A stretch of DNA of 64,000 nt from Streptomyces humicola (GTDB lineage: Bacteria > Actinomycetota > Actinomycetes > Streptomycetales > Streptomycetaceae): NCBI RefSeq assembly GCF_024436035.1, contig NZ_JANFNG010000022.1, forward strand, positions 37,943-101,942, in the 5' to 3' direction. The notes beneath the pieces are model-generated. The model saw only the letters and a list, made by a program, of their open reading frames with translations, had not been told where the DNA came from and searched no databases. Below, piece by piece: positions 46,775 to 55,316 of the stretch. Each line of letters begins with the position of its first letter. The first letter of the stretch is position 1. A program made the translations under genes and the position numbers.

Positions 46775-47145
46775 CACGGCGGACGGCGCCGACCCAGCGT
46801 TCCGCGAAGGCGTTCGCCTTCGGCGATCTCGGCGGTGAGAGGAGGATTTGCACGCTTGCGCCGACAAGCACGCGTCGAAGGCGTCGGAGAACTTCCCGAC
46901 CCGATCACGAAGGACGAATCGGAACCGGTCCAGCCGGTCTTCGAGGTCCGTCATCAAGTTCCGCACTTGCTGGGTCGCCCAGTCCCGGTTCGGGTGTGCA
47001 GTGATGCCGAGGGTGTGCACCCGGCGCGTTGCCACCTCCATGACAAAGAGCACGTACAGCCGTCGGCCGAACGCAGTGTTCGCATGGAAAAAGTCGCAAG
47101 CCAACAGGCGGGCGGCTTGGGCCCGCAGGAAGGAGGCCCAGGTGT
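46775..47145 (-). pseudogene. IS481-type integrase-core transposase remnant
   Basis: The minus strand encodes [39 protein letters not shown] and [16 protein letters not shown], the start of an rve integrase core, then shifts frame near 46865 to continue as [19 protein letters not shown] and VRREC. N- and C-terminal parts are missing, and RDRD is altered to RDRV. It lies just beyond the right edge of the cluster. Confidence 0.8.
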
Positions 47146-47211
47146 CGTGAGCCCGCGGGGCGCGGGCGGATGCCCCTGCCGGCGAAGTTTGACTGGTGGG
47201 GCTGCTGATGG

Positions 47212-47790
47212 TCAGTGGCCTCCGGTGGGACGGTCGCAGCCGGAGTGGTCGGGGTAGCCGGCGAAGGCGTCCGCCAGGGTGGAGGCGCGGTTCATCGTGC
47301 CCTCCACGCACAGGGGGAAGGCGTCGATGAGAAAGCTGACCCCGGTGGGGCCGTTCTGGTACGTCTGCACTTTCCTGGCGGGGTAGCCGAGTTGGGTGAG
47401 CGCGTTGCGGGTGCTCTCCGGGTCGAAATCACCGCGTTCACGCAGCGGTTCGAGCGCGCCCTCGACGCGCCCGGCGGCCGCGAGCCCGTCGCAGCGGTGC
47501 CGGCCGTGCAGCGGCAAGGGAACCATGAAGCCGTGGTTCTCGGCGTAGTGGTCGGTGGGCGGCGCGGCCGGGCCCGGGGCGTCTGCGGTCGTCGGTGGCG
47601 CCAGCGTGGGGCTCTCGCCGGGGCACGGGAAGTCCACCGGCGTGCTCGGTGTCGCCGCCGCGGTCCGCGAGGGCCCGTCCGCACCGGCGTTGTCCCCTGG
47701 CCGATGTGTTCCGCACCCCGCCGCCAGCATGGCCAGCACTGCTATCAGCAGCATCCCGCGCCGGACCCCCGTCGTCCTGATCATTGTCAT
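47212..47790 (-). CDS. lipoprotein of unknown function
   Basis: 192 residues from ATG 47790 (GGGGGAGG upstream). A lipoprotein leader, [20 protein letters not shown], has its lipobox Cys near residue 24, so it is probably anchored to the outer face of the membrane. A Pro/Thr-rich spacer follows, then a folded part ([37 protein letters not shown]). I do not recognise the family. Four to five cysteines in the folded part could form disulfides. Confidence 0.78.
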   Translation of the reverse strand: MTMIRTTGVRRGMLLIAVLAMLAAGCGTHRPGDNAGADGPSRTAAATPSTPVDFPCPGESPTLAPPTTADAPGPAAPPTDHYAENHGFMVPLPLHGRHRCDGLAAAGRVEGALEPLRERGDFDPESTRNALTQLGYPARKVQTYQNGPTGVSFLIDAFPLCVEGTMNRASTLADAFAGYPDHSGCDRPTGGH

Positions 47791-47884
47791 GCGCTGATCC
47801 TCCCCCGCATCGGGGCAGGCGTCATGAGTCCTTCTACTCATAGGGGCCACAACGACACCGGTCAAACTTAAGTGGCAAACCATC

Positions 47885-48215
47885 AAGCTTCGGTGTCACA
47901 GGTCAGCGGCGCCGCCCGCGTCACCGCCTCGTACAGACGCCGCTCCGCCGCCGTACGGGCCTCCGACACCTGCCGGGCCAGTACCGAGACGCCCGACAGC
48001 AGCACCCGGTTCTTGCGCAGCCACGTCACCACGTGGTTGAACAGCGCCACCGGCCCCTCGTCGTGCGTCCACGCCGCCTGAACCGCTGCTGAACCTCATC
48101 GGCGTGTTCGTACGGCGTCCTGCGGCGCTCCCGATACCGCTTCACGCACGAGGCGTCCTCGATGCCGAGCTGCCCGGCCAGGCGGCGAGCGGAGGTGCGC
48201 AGGCAGGTGGCGTGG
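47885..48215 (-). pseudogene. Tn3-family transposase remnant (DUF4158 region)
   Basis: Minus-strand coding in broken frames: LAGQLGIEDASCVKRYRERR around 48130-48200, then ALFNHVVTWLRKNRVLLSGV and SVLARQVSEARTAAERRLYE at 47900-48060. Both match the N-terminal DUF4158 region of Tn3-type transposases. The catalytic part is absent. Confidence 0.65.
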
Positions 48216-48302
48216 CGGGTGGTAGGGGTCGGTCAGGCGACGCACACGCCCCCGCCAGGCAACGTTCGCCTGGCCCGTCGCCACAGGAGCCCGCAGGGTC
48301 GT

Positions 48303-49538
48303 TCAGGGCCTGCGGCCGTGAAAGGTGCGGCGCAGGTCGTTCACCCAGGCGTCGGGGTTCTCCCAGGGGATGAAGTGGCCGCCGTGGTCGTGGGCGTTGA
48401 CGTTGACGTGGTTGAACCAGTTGCCCTGCGGGCCGGTCTTGAATGCCTGGACGCGCTCGTTGGCGGTGTGGATGCCGGGCGGGTTCTCGTACGTGACGAA
48501 GGTGAGGCCGACCGGGGCCTGCACGACCGGGGTGCGGTCGTGGGCGGGGGTCCAGGGGTAGCGGTTGGCGTTGGCGTAGTAACGCATCGACGTGGCGATG
48601 GAGTTGTTCACCCAGTAGATCATGGCGTGGGTGAGCAGGTCGTCCTTGGTGAAGACGGATTCGACGTCACCGCCGTTGTCGCTCCAGGCGTTCCAGCGCT
48701 CCAGCAGCCAGGCGAGCAGTCCGGCGGGTGAGTCGCTCAGCCCGTGGGCCAGGGTGGCGCCGTCGAGCATGTGCACGGCGAGGTGGCACGCCGAGCGGTG
48801 GTCCAGCTCGATGATCCGGGCGCGGATATCGGCGGGCTGGTCGTCGGTGAGGGGCCGATTCCGGGCGAAGTCCCAGGCCCGGGGGCCGGTGAAGAAGTCG
48901 AGCCGCAGCCCGGAGCCGATGTGGATGCCGTACAGCTCGTCAGCGTACTTGTGGCCAAGCTGGCTGGAGACGATCCCGCCGATGTCGCAGCCCCCGGCGG
49001 CGTACTTCTCGTACCCCAGGGTCTCGGTCATCAGGGTGTGCCAGAGGTCGGAGACCTTCCAGAAGTTGACGTCCGGAAAGCCGGTGAGCGGGCCGGGGAA
49101 ACCGAAGCCGGGCAGAGACGGCATGATGACGTCGAAGGCGTCGGCGGGGTCACCGCCGAACGCGCCCGGGTCCGCGAGCGGGTCGATCACCTTCGACCAG
49201 TGCCAGAACGTCCACGGCCAGCCGTGGGTGAGGATCAACGGGATCGGACGGGGGCCGCGGCCGGGCTTGCGCATGAAGTGCACCGGGACACCGGCGACGC
49301 TCACCTGGTAGTGCTCGTAGACGTTGATGGCGGCCTCGGCCTTGCGCCAGTCGTAGCCGTCCCGCCAGTAGGCGACCAGCTCACGGAGATAGCTGCCGGG
49401 GACGCCGTAGGACCAGTCCCCATTCCCCTCGTCCAGCGGCGGACGGGTCGATGTGAGGCGGGCGCGCAGGTCATCGAGGACCTCGTCGGACACGTGGATC
49501 GGAACGGGCTTCAGGGGGAAGGCGAGCGGGATGCTCAT
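48303..49538 (-). CDS. epoxide hydrolase, alpha/beta fold
   Basis: 411 residues. An N-terminal EHN-type region (PLKPVPIHVSDEVLDDLRAR, WRDGYDWRKAEAAIN) is followed by oxyanion segment ILTHGWPWTFWHWSKVI near 110, SLPGFGFPGPLTG, and the nucleophile in AAGGCDIGGIVSSQLG near 180 (Asp in place of Ser). Late HDHGGHFIPWENPDAW supplies the base His. This is the microsomal-type epoxide hydrolase family, which opens epoxides to diols. No partner genes are visible; nearby genes are unrelated. Confidence 0.88.
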   Translation of the reverse strand: MSIPLAFPLKPVPIHVSDEVLDDLRARLTSTRPPLDEGNGDWSYGVPGSYLRELVAYWRDGYDWRKAEAAINVYEHYQVSVAGVPVHFMRKPGRGPRPIPLILTHGWPWTFWHWSKVIDPLADPGAFGGDPADAFDVIMPSLPGFGFPGPLTGFPDVNFWKVSDLWHTLMTETLGYEKYAAGGCDIGGIVSSQLGHKYADELYGIHIGSGLRLDFFTGPRAWDFARNRPLTDDQPADIRARIIELDHRSACHLAVHMLDGATLAHGLSDSPAGLLAWLLERWNAWSDNGGDVESVFTKDDLLTHAMIYWVNNSIATSMRYYANANRYPWTPAHDRTPVVQAPVGLTFVTYENPPGIHTANERVQAFKTGPQGNWFNHVNVNAHDHGGHFIPWENPDAWVNDLRRTFHGRRP

Positions 49539-49923
49539 CGCGTGGTTCCTTACTGGGGTGTGCCGTCGGCCTGTTGGGCGCCGAGCCGTGATGGGCTTCC
49601 GCCAGGATTATCCGGCCGCCCGGCCCGTCGGCAACGATCGAATGACGACAGGCACGGCGAGCGCCCGACGAACCAGAACATTCCGGTGCGAAAGTGCGTC
49701 GCCGACGCAATCACATCCGATGCCGATTCATGACAGGGTTTAACGACAGATACGCTCCCGTCCTCCGCACGGAAGGGACCCCGATGACGAACCTGCGACG
49801 CCTCGGCAATCCCCGCGCAGCGCAAGGCTTGTCGTGAGTATGCGAACCGTGTCAACGCCATCCGGCCACGACTAGACCGTGATCAATCTCAGCGTTAAAC
49901 CACTGTACCGCTGCTGCTCAACC
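49539..49923. other. intergenic, no gene recognised
   Basis: Non-coding by appearance. It should hold the promoter of the epoxide hydrolase gene on the minus strand. Confidence 0.4.
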
Positions 49924-49994
49924 CCGGCTCTGTCTGTGACTTGGATGACCTGCAGGGACTTGGATGACCTGCAGGCCATCCAAGTCAGAGCCGG
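49924..49994. repeat. tandem 19-base duplication inside a long inverted repeat
   Basis: GACTTGGATGACCTGCAGG occurs twice in tandem (49938-49956 and 49957-49975). Outside it, CCGGCTCT...GACTTGGATG on the left pairs with CATCCAAGTC-AGAGCCGG on the right, so the whole 71-base stretch can fold into an extended hairpin. It may act as a terminator or be the scar of a duplication. Confidence 0.75.
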
Positions 49995-50023
49995 CATGCC
50001 CGAGTCGCGAGAGTCACTCGGAC

Positions 50024-50069
50024 GTAAAGGACTCCTTGACAGAGGGGGTGCCGTAAAGGCATCCTTTAC
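50024..50069. promoter_or_regulatory. twin 17-base operators before an HTH gene
   Basis: GTAAAGG-ACT-CCTTGAC (50024-50040, one mismatch) and GTAAAGG-CAT-CCTTTAC (50053-50069, perfect) are copies of one palindrome, 29 bases centre to centre. TTGACA (50036-50041) overlaps the first. The second ends two bases before the ATG at 50072, so bound protein would block expression. Confidence 0.75.
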
Positions 50070-50071
50070 AC

Positions 50072-50701
50072 ATGGCCGAATCCCCCCCGCCCCTCACTGC
50101 CCTGAGCGCCCTGCTGGCCGAGCATGCCTCGGTCCTGGCCCGGGCGCTGGGCAGCCCGTTGGCGTCACCTGCCTACCTCGACCTGGTCCAGCGCGCCCAG
50201 AGCGTCGACGACCTGGCGGAACGGGTGCTCAAGCTGTGCGTGCAGCAGTGTCGGGACGCCGGCCACACCTGGCAGGAGATCGGAGACCTGCTGGGCGTCA
50301 CCCGCCAAGCCGCCTTCCAGCGGTTCGGCAAGCCCATCGACCCCCGGACCGGAGAACCCATGGACAAGACTGTGCGCATGACCGACGCCGCAGAGCGCGC
50401 GACCACCATCGCCGCGGCCGTCCTCGGCGGACGCATGGACGAAGCCAGGCAGTCCTTCAACGCACAGGTCCTGGAGGCTTTCACCGACGAGGTCCGCGGC
50501 GACGGCCTGGCCACGGTCACTGGCCTCGTCGGCGCGTTCGAGGGCTTCGGCGAGGGCGAGCCGTTCGTCCGCCGCATCGGCGACCACACGGTCGTCGACA
50601 TCCCGCTGCGCTACGAGGCCGGCGACATGAAGGCCCGGGTCGCGTTCGACGCGGACGAGAAGGTCGCCGGAATCTTCATCCTCACCCCCGAAACCCCGTG
50701 A
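50072..50701 (+). CDS. HTH protein with C-terminal DUF3887-like domain
   Basis: 209 residues. A helix-turn-helix CRDAGHTWQEIGDLLGVTRQ followed by AAFQRFGKP lies near residues 65-95. The C-terminal half (ARQSFNAQVLEAFTDEV, then VRRIGDHTVVDIPLRYEAG) resembles the DUF3887 fold. The gene starts directly behind two identical operators, so autoregulation is likely. Its targets are unknown; two small genes follow within 60 bases each and could share its control. Confidence 0.75.
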   Translation: MAESPPPLTALSALLAEHASVLARALGSPLASPAYLDLVQRAQSVDDLAERVLKLCVQQCRDAGHTWQEIGDLLGVTRQAAFQRFGKPIDPRTGEPMDKTVRMTDAAERATTIAAAVLGGRMDEARQSFNAQVLEAFTDEVRGDGLATVTGLVGAFEGFGEGEPFVRRIGDHTVVDIPLRYEAGDMKARVAFDADEKVAGIFILTPETP

Positions 50702-50759
50702 AACGGCGCCCCGGGCCAGGTCCAGAAAAGGCGGGGCCAGCCGACCGAGCGGAGGATCA

Positions 50760-50987
50760 ATGACCGCAGAAGGCAAACCAGACAAGCGGATCCTCGCCGC
50801 CATCGCGACGCTCCATGCCGCAGCCGCGGTACTCACGTGGCGGGACCTGCGCACCAGGGCAGCCTGGCAGGTGCGCGGCGACAAGCGGATCTGGCGGACG
50901 GCCAGCGCCCTGAACACCCTCGGCTCAGCCTCCTATTGGCTGTTCGGGCGGCGTCAGAACACCACTCCACGAACGGACGCACAGTGA
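50760..50987 (+). CDS. small hypothetical protein
   Basis: 75 residues: ILAAIATLHAAAAVLTWRDL forms a possible short membrane or amphipathic helix, followed by VRGDKRIWRTASALNTLGSA and YWLFGRR. Family not recognised, though small proteins of this pattern are common in Streptomyces. ATG 50760 follows GGAGGA. It is 58 bases behind the HTH gene. Confidence 0.6.
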   Translation: MTAEGKPDKRILAAIATLHAAAAVLTWRDLRTRAAWQVRGDKRIWRTASALNTLGSASYWLFGRRQNTTPRTDAQ

Positions 50988-51003
50988 ACACCAGGAGGTC
51001 CGG

Positions 51004-51342
51004 ATGAACCACGAAATCACGACCGCCTACGAGGACGGCGGGATCCTCTGCGACGACCAGGGGCTGACCATCCGCCGCTACTACCCCTGGGGAGCGAAGC
51101 GGATCCGCTACAGCTCGATCCAAGGCGTCGAAAAGCTCCCCTTGACCGGCGTGAACAAGGTGCGCAAGTGGCGGATCTGGGGCTCGGGCGACTTCCTCCA
51201 CTGGTGGAACCTCGATCCGCAACGCCCCCGGAAGGACGTGGCGCTCGTGATCGATATCGGACACCGCGTGCGCCCCACGATCACCCCAGATGACCCAGGT
51301 GCCGTCGAGCGCATCCTCGCCGAACGCAGCACGGACAGGTAA
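51004..51342 (+). CDS. small PH-like hypothetical protein
   Basis: 112 residues. Beta-rich pattern (GLTIRRYYPWGAKRIRYSSI, then VRKWRIWGSGDFLHWWNLD and ALVIDIGHRVRPTITPDDPG) suggests a bacterial PH-type domain. ATG 51004 follows AGGAGG. It lies 16 bases behind the preceding small gene, so these probably form one transcript. Function unknown. Confidence 0.65.
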   Translation: MNHEITTAYEDGGILCDDQGLTIRRYYPWGAKRIRYSSIQGVEKLPLTGVNKVRKWRIWGSGDFLHWWNLDPQRPRKDVALVIDIGHRVRPTITPDDPGAVERILAERSTDR

Positions 51343-51869
51343 TCCGACCGGCCACCGGGTGCCTTGCCGGGCACGGGGTGCGGGTGGTGCGGCCGGGGGC
51401 GGTCCCGTTGGTGGTCTGGTTCGAACCACTCAGCCCGGGGGCCGGTCGACGGAAGGGCACCAGCCCTGGCCCCCAGCCCGCATGGGCAGTGGCTCACATG
51501 CCTCATGTGCCGGAACAGCACTCAGAGTCGCGGCAAAGGCCGTGTCCCACGGCGATGTGTCGCTTTACATGGAGGCAGCGTCCTTGCCCGGTGTTGCGGT
51601 CAGCCGGTGCATCGTGTCGCGAGTTCACCCTGCCGGGCGATCCCTCGTCCCGCTGGTAGAAGGTCGCGTAGGACACCACTCGGACTTCAGTCCGGGCGAG
51701 CACGACCAGGTGGCCTGGCCGGGAGCACCCCGGTAAGGCTGGCCCCGCGCTCACTCCTGCCGCCGCGGGCCGACCGCGAACTGTGGAGCGCGACCTGAGT
51801 TCGCGGAAGATCAGAGAGAGGCAATGCTCTGGCAGGCCGGGGCCTGCCAGAGCAGCGTGTTGAATCAGG
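51343..51869. other. no recognisable gene
   Basis: Open frames here are arginine-, glycine- and proline-rich and have no family resemblance. Just before the secreted-protein gene ends, CTCTGGCAGGCC (51829-51840) and GGCCTGCCAGAG (51842-51853) form a perfect 12-base stem, a likely terminator for that minus-strand gene. Confidence 0.45.
51829..51853 (-). terminator. hairpin terminator of the 51870 gene
   Basis: Perfect 12-base arms CTCTGGCAGGCC and GGCCTGCCAGAG around one base, 16 bases beyond the stop of the minus-strand secreted-protein gene. The stem is GC-rich without a clear T-run, as usual in Streptomyces. Confidence 0.6.
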
Positions 51870-52298
51870 TCAGTCCATGATCTCGATGCTCTGGCCGGAA
51901 CCGTTGGTCGAGGTCACAGCCTCGATGGTGCCGGCCTCCACGTTGGTGCACAGCACGATGGAGCCGCCGGAGTACCTGACATACCCGGCTGAGCACGCGC
52001 CCCAGTTCCCGTTGCCGTAATAGAGCCAGCCCTCATAGCTGACGCCGACCTTGCCCGACCACAGGTTGAAATCATGGCAGGTGGACGTACCCGGCTTGGT
52101 GAAGGTCGAGCCGCCGGAGATTTCGGGGAGACCGTGCGCGTTGGTGCCCTCCGCGCCCGTCGTGCCGTTCACGAATACACAGGCGGCCGTGGCCGGCGTC
52201 GCCGCGGCCGCCTCGGCCGGGGCCGCGACGACGGCCGTCACGCCCCCGATCAGTCCGAAGGCCGCCACCCCGGTCACGAGTCGCTGGGGCATCCTCAT
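51870..52298 (-). CDS. small secreted protein, unknown
   Basis: 142 residues from ATG 52298 (AAGGAGG about 5 bases upstream). A Sec signal peptide LVTGVAAFGLIGGVTAVVAA ends at APAEA near residue 28. The mature part has four Cys (ACVFVNG, TCHDFNLW, GACSAGY, VLCTN), probably two disulfides, and aromatic repeats such as GWLYYGNGNWG. I do not recognise a family. It is likely exported and folded outside the cell. Confidence 0.75.
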   Translation of the reverse strand: MRMPQRLVTGVAAFGLIGGVTAVVAAPAEAAAATPATAACVFVNGTTGAEGTNAHGLPEISGGSTFTKPGTSTCHDFNLWSGKVGVSYEGWLYYGNGNWGACSAGYVRYSGGSIVLCTNVEAGTIEAVTSTNGSGQSIEIMD

Positions 52299-52397
52299 AT
52301 GATCCTCCTTCGTGTGCGCGCCGCAGGGCGCCACGATCGGCCCCCGCGATCACGATCAGACAGCTCTGGAGCTGACAAGAATTCCGCCCTGTTCTCG

Positions 52398-52433
52398 CCG
52401 CCAATTGGCCTTGCTCTCATCACCAATTGGCGG
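52398..52433. promoter_or_regulatory. inverted repeat upstream of the secreted-protein gene
   Basis: CCGCCAATTGG and CCAATTGGCGG, 11-base perfect arms with a 14-base gap, 100 bases upstream of ATG 52298. Each arm contains the palindrome CCAATTGG. Probably an operator in the promoter region. Confidence 0.5.
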
Positions 52434-52845
52434 AAAATAGTCACCGCTTGAAACTTTCCGCCACCGTGGCGCACGTCAACGGCCATGAAGACCGCACGCT
52501 CAGCGACCACGTGGGTTCAGCTGTTTTCGACAGCCTGCGGGAGATCACCAGGCCATTGCTACCGCCCCGTGTCGGTGCTGAACTGCTCCCGCCCTCGCGG
52601 TCCCGGATTCCGGTGACAGGGCCGGCTGTTGGCCGTCCTCCACACACCTTCGACTCGTATCGCAAGGCATGGAGGACGCAAGTTCACCACGTGGCCCGCG
52701 CCGGGGGTTCTCCCTGGCAAGATCCACATCCCGGCCCCGGTGAAACGCCGACTCCAGCATTTCCTGCACTGCGCAGGTCGGCGCGCTGGGGGCCGATCAC
52801 AGGTCTGCGCCCCGACGCGGCCAAAGCGGCTTCAAGGACCGGCCG
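52434..52845. other. no recognisable gene
   Basis: About 410 bases between two secreted-protein genes on the same strand. Frames are present on both strands, but none is convincing. Confidence 0.4.
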
Positions 52846-53244
52846 TCACGGGTTCCAGCGCAGGAAGCTCCACGTGCAGGGTCCGACGTTGCCGTTCACC
52901 CCGCCGCAGATGCCGTAGTTCTCCTGGAGCCATTCCACCGCGGCCTTCGTCGCGGGACCGAAGCTTCCGTCCACGGCCAACTGCGCGTGCCCGTTCTCCC
53001 AGTACAGCGTTTCCTGGTTGATCAGGTCCTGGATCTCCTTCACAGCCGCCGTATTGGTGCTCCACTCATCGGTCTCCGCGGTTCCGTTGTAGTAGCCGCA
53101 ATGCCAGCCGATGGTGGAGTTGTAACTGCAGGCGTTCGCGGTGGCCGCCTGGGCCGGGGCTGCCTCGGCCACCGCTGGCGTGCTGAGTGCGACTCCGGCG
53201 GTGAGAAGAGTTGCCGCAAGAGTGGTGACGATACGTCGTCTCAT
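52846..53244 (-). CDS. secreted peptidoglycan-binding-like protein
   Basis: 132 residues from ATG 53244. Signal peptide RRRIVTTLAATLLTAGVALS ends near APAQA. The mature part contains a PG_binding_1-like stretch: AAVKEIQDLINQETLYWENG, then LAVDGSFGPATKAAVEWLQ and NYGICGGVNGNVGPCTW. Such domains bind peptidoglycan. It has four Cys. No catalytic domain is attached, so it may be a wall-binding structural protein or inhibitor. Confidence 0.8.
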   Translation of the reverse strand: MRRRIVTTLAATLLTAGVALSTPAVAEAAPAQAATANACSYNSTIGWHCGYYNGTAETDEWSTNTAAVKEIQDLINQETLYWENGHAQLAVDGSFGPATKAAVEWLQENYGICGGVNGNVGPCTWSFLRWNP

Positions 53245-53570
53245 GAAGACTCCGGGTTCTGTATGGGTTCTGTCCTGCGCCGGCCGCCCATTGGCCATGC
53301 ATGCGCGATGGCCGGGCCGGGGCATGGACGGAGTGGCCTCCCCGGCCCGACACCCGTAGCGCCGTCAACTGTGGCGGAGAGCAGACGAAGTGGTGCCGTG
53401 CGAGGTGCCACCAGGCTGCCCGACGGGAGTGCGCGGCACCACGAGAACCCGCGAAATGACGTGTGCCTGGACCGCCGCCGACGCTGACCTGCGGAAATGG
53501 CCTTGCGGATGACGACGGTGCGGGACGCGCGCCAAGCACGGCAGAAGCGCGTGACGGTGCCAGAGGCAGA
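53245..53570. other. no recognisable gene
   Basis: About 325 bases upstream of the peptidoglycan-binding-protein gene. It should hold that gene's promoter. No feature found. Confidence 0.35.
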
Positions 53571-53707
53571 AAAGGCGTCGGAGGCGTCGAGCGTGACCCT
53601 GGCCTTGCCCTCGAGGGCCGCGGTGGCCTCATCGAGCTGAGCCTTCAGCTCCTCCTTGAAGCCCTCGGTGTCGGGAGAGACCGAGACGAACGCGCTAGCG
53701 ATGCGCT
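53571..53707 (-). pseudogene. phage tape-measure-like N-terminal fragment
   Basis: The minus strand reads IASAFVSVSPDTEGFKEELK and AQLDEATAALEGKARVTLDA, resembling the start of tape-measure proteins of actinophage tails. The sequence then loses similarity. Only about 45 residues are recognisable. Confidence 0.4.
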
Positions 53708-53733
53708 AGCGGAAGCCCTCGGGCATCCTGGCA

Positions 53734-54067
53734 TCACCTCCCTCGCGGCGTGTCAGGCCGCGGTTGATCCAGAATGCTGTCGGTGATGCTGGTGCTGATC
53801 TCGTCAAGCACCTTGGCGATGCCGGCCTGGTCGAGTCCCGCGCCGGCCATGACCATGTAGGCGACGGAGGCGAGCGCGCACGCGACGTGGCGCGGCTGGT
53901 CGGTGCCGAACGGGACCGCGTGGAATCCCTCGCTGTCGCCGGCGGCGAGGGCAGCGGATCACCGCGGTGGCGTCGCGCATGGCATCGATCCCGGCTGCGG
54001 GAGCGATGTACGGCGTGCCGTGGCCGGTCGGCTCGTCGGTGCCGTCCTGGCCCATCGGCTGCCGCAT
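53734..54067 (-). pseudogene. frameshifted hypothetical gene
   Basis: From ATG 54067 the frame reads MRQPMGQDGTDEPTGHGTPY and AAGIDAMRDATAVIRC; coding then continues in another frame from about 53950 as DSEGFHAVPFGTDQPRHVAC, ALASVAYMVMAGAG and ISTSITDSILDQP to a stop at 53734. One frameshift separates the two halves. Family not recognised. It could be a tail-associated gene given its neighbours. Confidence 0.5.
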
Positions 54068-54292
54068 GCTGTCCCTCCACCCTGTGTGGCGCACCCGGTT
54101 GGCGAGCAGCGCGCGCCCCGATTGTGGAGAAGGGCGTTCCGCTAGCGGACGCGTGACGGCCGGAAGGGTCCTCGTCAACGAGGACCCCGGGCGCTGATCT
54201 TCCCGCTACCGGCCAGATCACGTTGCGGGCATCAGCAGAGCGACCAAGAAGGGTCCGCCCAGACCGAGACCCTCGACAGCCCGGCCCCCCAT

Positions 54293-54823
54293 ATGGCGGA
54301 CAGCGCATTACCCTCTCGACCTGTGACTGTGAGTACAGTGCCGTGCGTGCCCGCTTCTGGCTTCCTGCGGCCCGTCCTCCTCGTCTCCGCCGTCCTTGTG
54401 CTCGTGGAGGCCGGGATCGGCATGGTCGTGAACCTCTACGTCTCGCTGCCGGCCAGCCACCCCGGGACGCAGGTCCAGCAGTGGTTTCCCATCCCGTCCC
54501 GGGCGGCCGCGGGGCTCGGCTGGGCGATTGGGGGACAGGGGCAGCGCTTTCTCGCCGTCCATATCGCCCTCGGCCTGGCGCTGATCCCGATCTCGGTCGC
54601 CGTCCTCGCCTACACGGTGTGGCGCCGGCGGTGGGCCACCGCGTTCTGGGCGCTCCTCGGCGCCGTGTTCGTGATCGCGTCGGCGATGTTCGGCGGTTCC
54701 TTCCTCGACGCCGGGGGCCACCCCCTCCACTCGCTGCTGATGGCCCTGCTGTCCCTGGCTGCGGCGCTGTGTTACACGCTCGGCGTCTACGTGCTGCCGT
54801 CACCACGTCGCGCCGTGCTGTGA
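54293..54823 (+). CDS. four-helix membrane protein, unknown
   Basis: Up to 176 residues. Four membrane segments: LRPVLLVSAVLVLVEAGIGM, FLAVHIALGLALIPISVAVL, AFWALLGAVFVIASAMFGGS and LLMALLSLAAALCYTLGVYV. Histidines (VHIALG, GGHPLHSLL) near helices 2 and 3 could bind heme, as in small cytochrome b-like proteins, but this is a guess. ATG 54293 has no clear ribosome binding site and would include a TTA codon; GTG 54326 or 54332 may be the true start. A hairpin follows the gene. Confidence 0.68.
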   Translation: MADSALPSRPVTVSTVPCVPASGFLRPVLLVSAVLVLVEAGIGMVVNLYVSLPASHPGTQVQQWFPIPSRAAAGLGWAIGGQGQRFLAVHIALGLALIPISVAVLAYTVWRRRWATAFWALLGAVFVIASAMFGGSFLDAGGHPLHSLLMALLSLAAALCYTLGVYVLPSPRRAVL

Positions 54824-54836
54824 CCCTCGCCTGGCG

Positions 54837-54870
54837 GAGGCCGGGCCTTGTATTACACAGGTCCGGCCTC
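54837..54870 (+). terminator. hairpin after the membrane-protein gene
   Basis: GAGGCCGG and CCGGCCTC with an 18-base loop, 14 bases beyond the stop at 54823. No T-run. Confidence 0.45.
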
Positions 54871-54952
54871 TCGTGTGTCCGGGCAGCCAGCCAGCGGGAC
54901 GACCGTCATGGTACGGGCGGCCACTGACAGTCGCGGCAGGGAGTGCCCGTGC

Positions 54953-55255
54953 TCAGACTGACTCGACCTTGATGTCTTCGTAGGCGAGGGTCACGGTCTC
55001 CGTTGCCGGGTCATTCGCCCCAGCCTCAAGTGAGGGGCCATCCCATCCACTGGCCCAGGCATTGCTCAGGTGGATCCGTTTCACCGGCTTCTTCGCTCGA
55101 TCCATCACCGTGATGGTGACGTTCTGACGCGCCCCGTCAACATTCCCCTCGACCAAGGATCGCTTGACCCAGTCAGTGAATGCCTTGCTCTTGTCCACGC
55201 CTCGCGTGATCGTGACCTCGCCCGACCGGGCCGCTCCGGGCTGCTTGGTGTTCAA
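54953..55255 (-). pseudogene. T4 gp19-like tail tube protein, 3' part
   Basis: About 100 residues: SGEVTITRGVDKSKAFTDWV, ARQNVTITVMDRAKKPVKRI, HLSNAWASGWDGPSLEAGAN and TVTLAYEDIKVES. This matches the C-terminal two-thirds of gp19-like tube proteins of phage tails and extracellular contractile injection systems (usually about 145 residues). The N-terminal part is not found; upstream in-frame sequence is unlike the family. No other injection-system genes are intact nearby, so it is probably a relic. Confidence 0.65.
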
Positions 55256-55316
55256 AAGCTGCCCGGTACTCGTGCTGTCATCCGCCCACGGGACCCCTGT
55301 CCGCCGCCGGCAGGAC

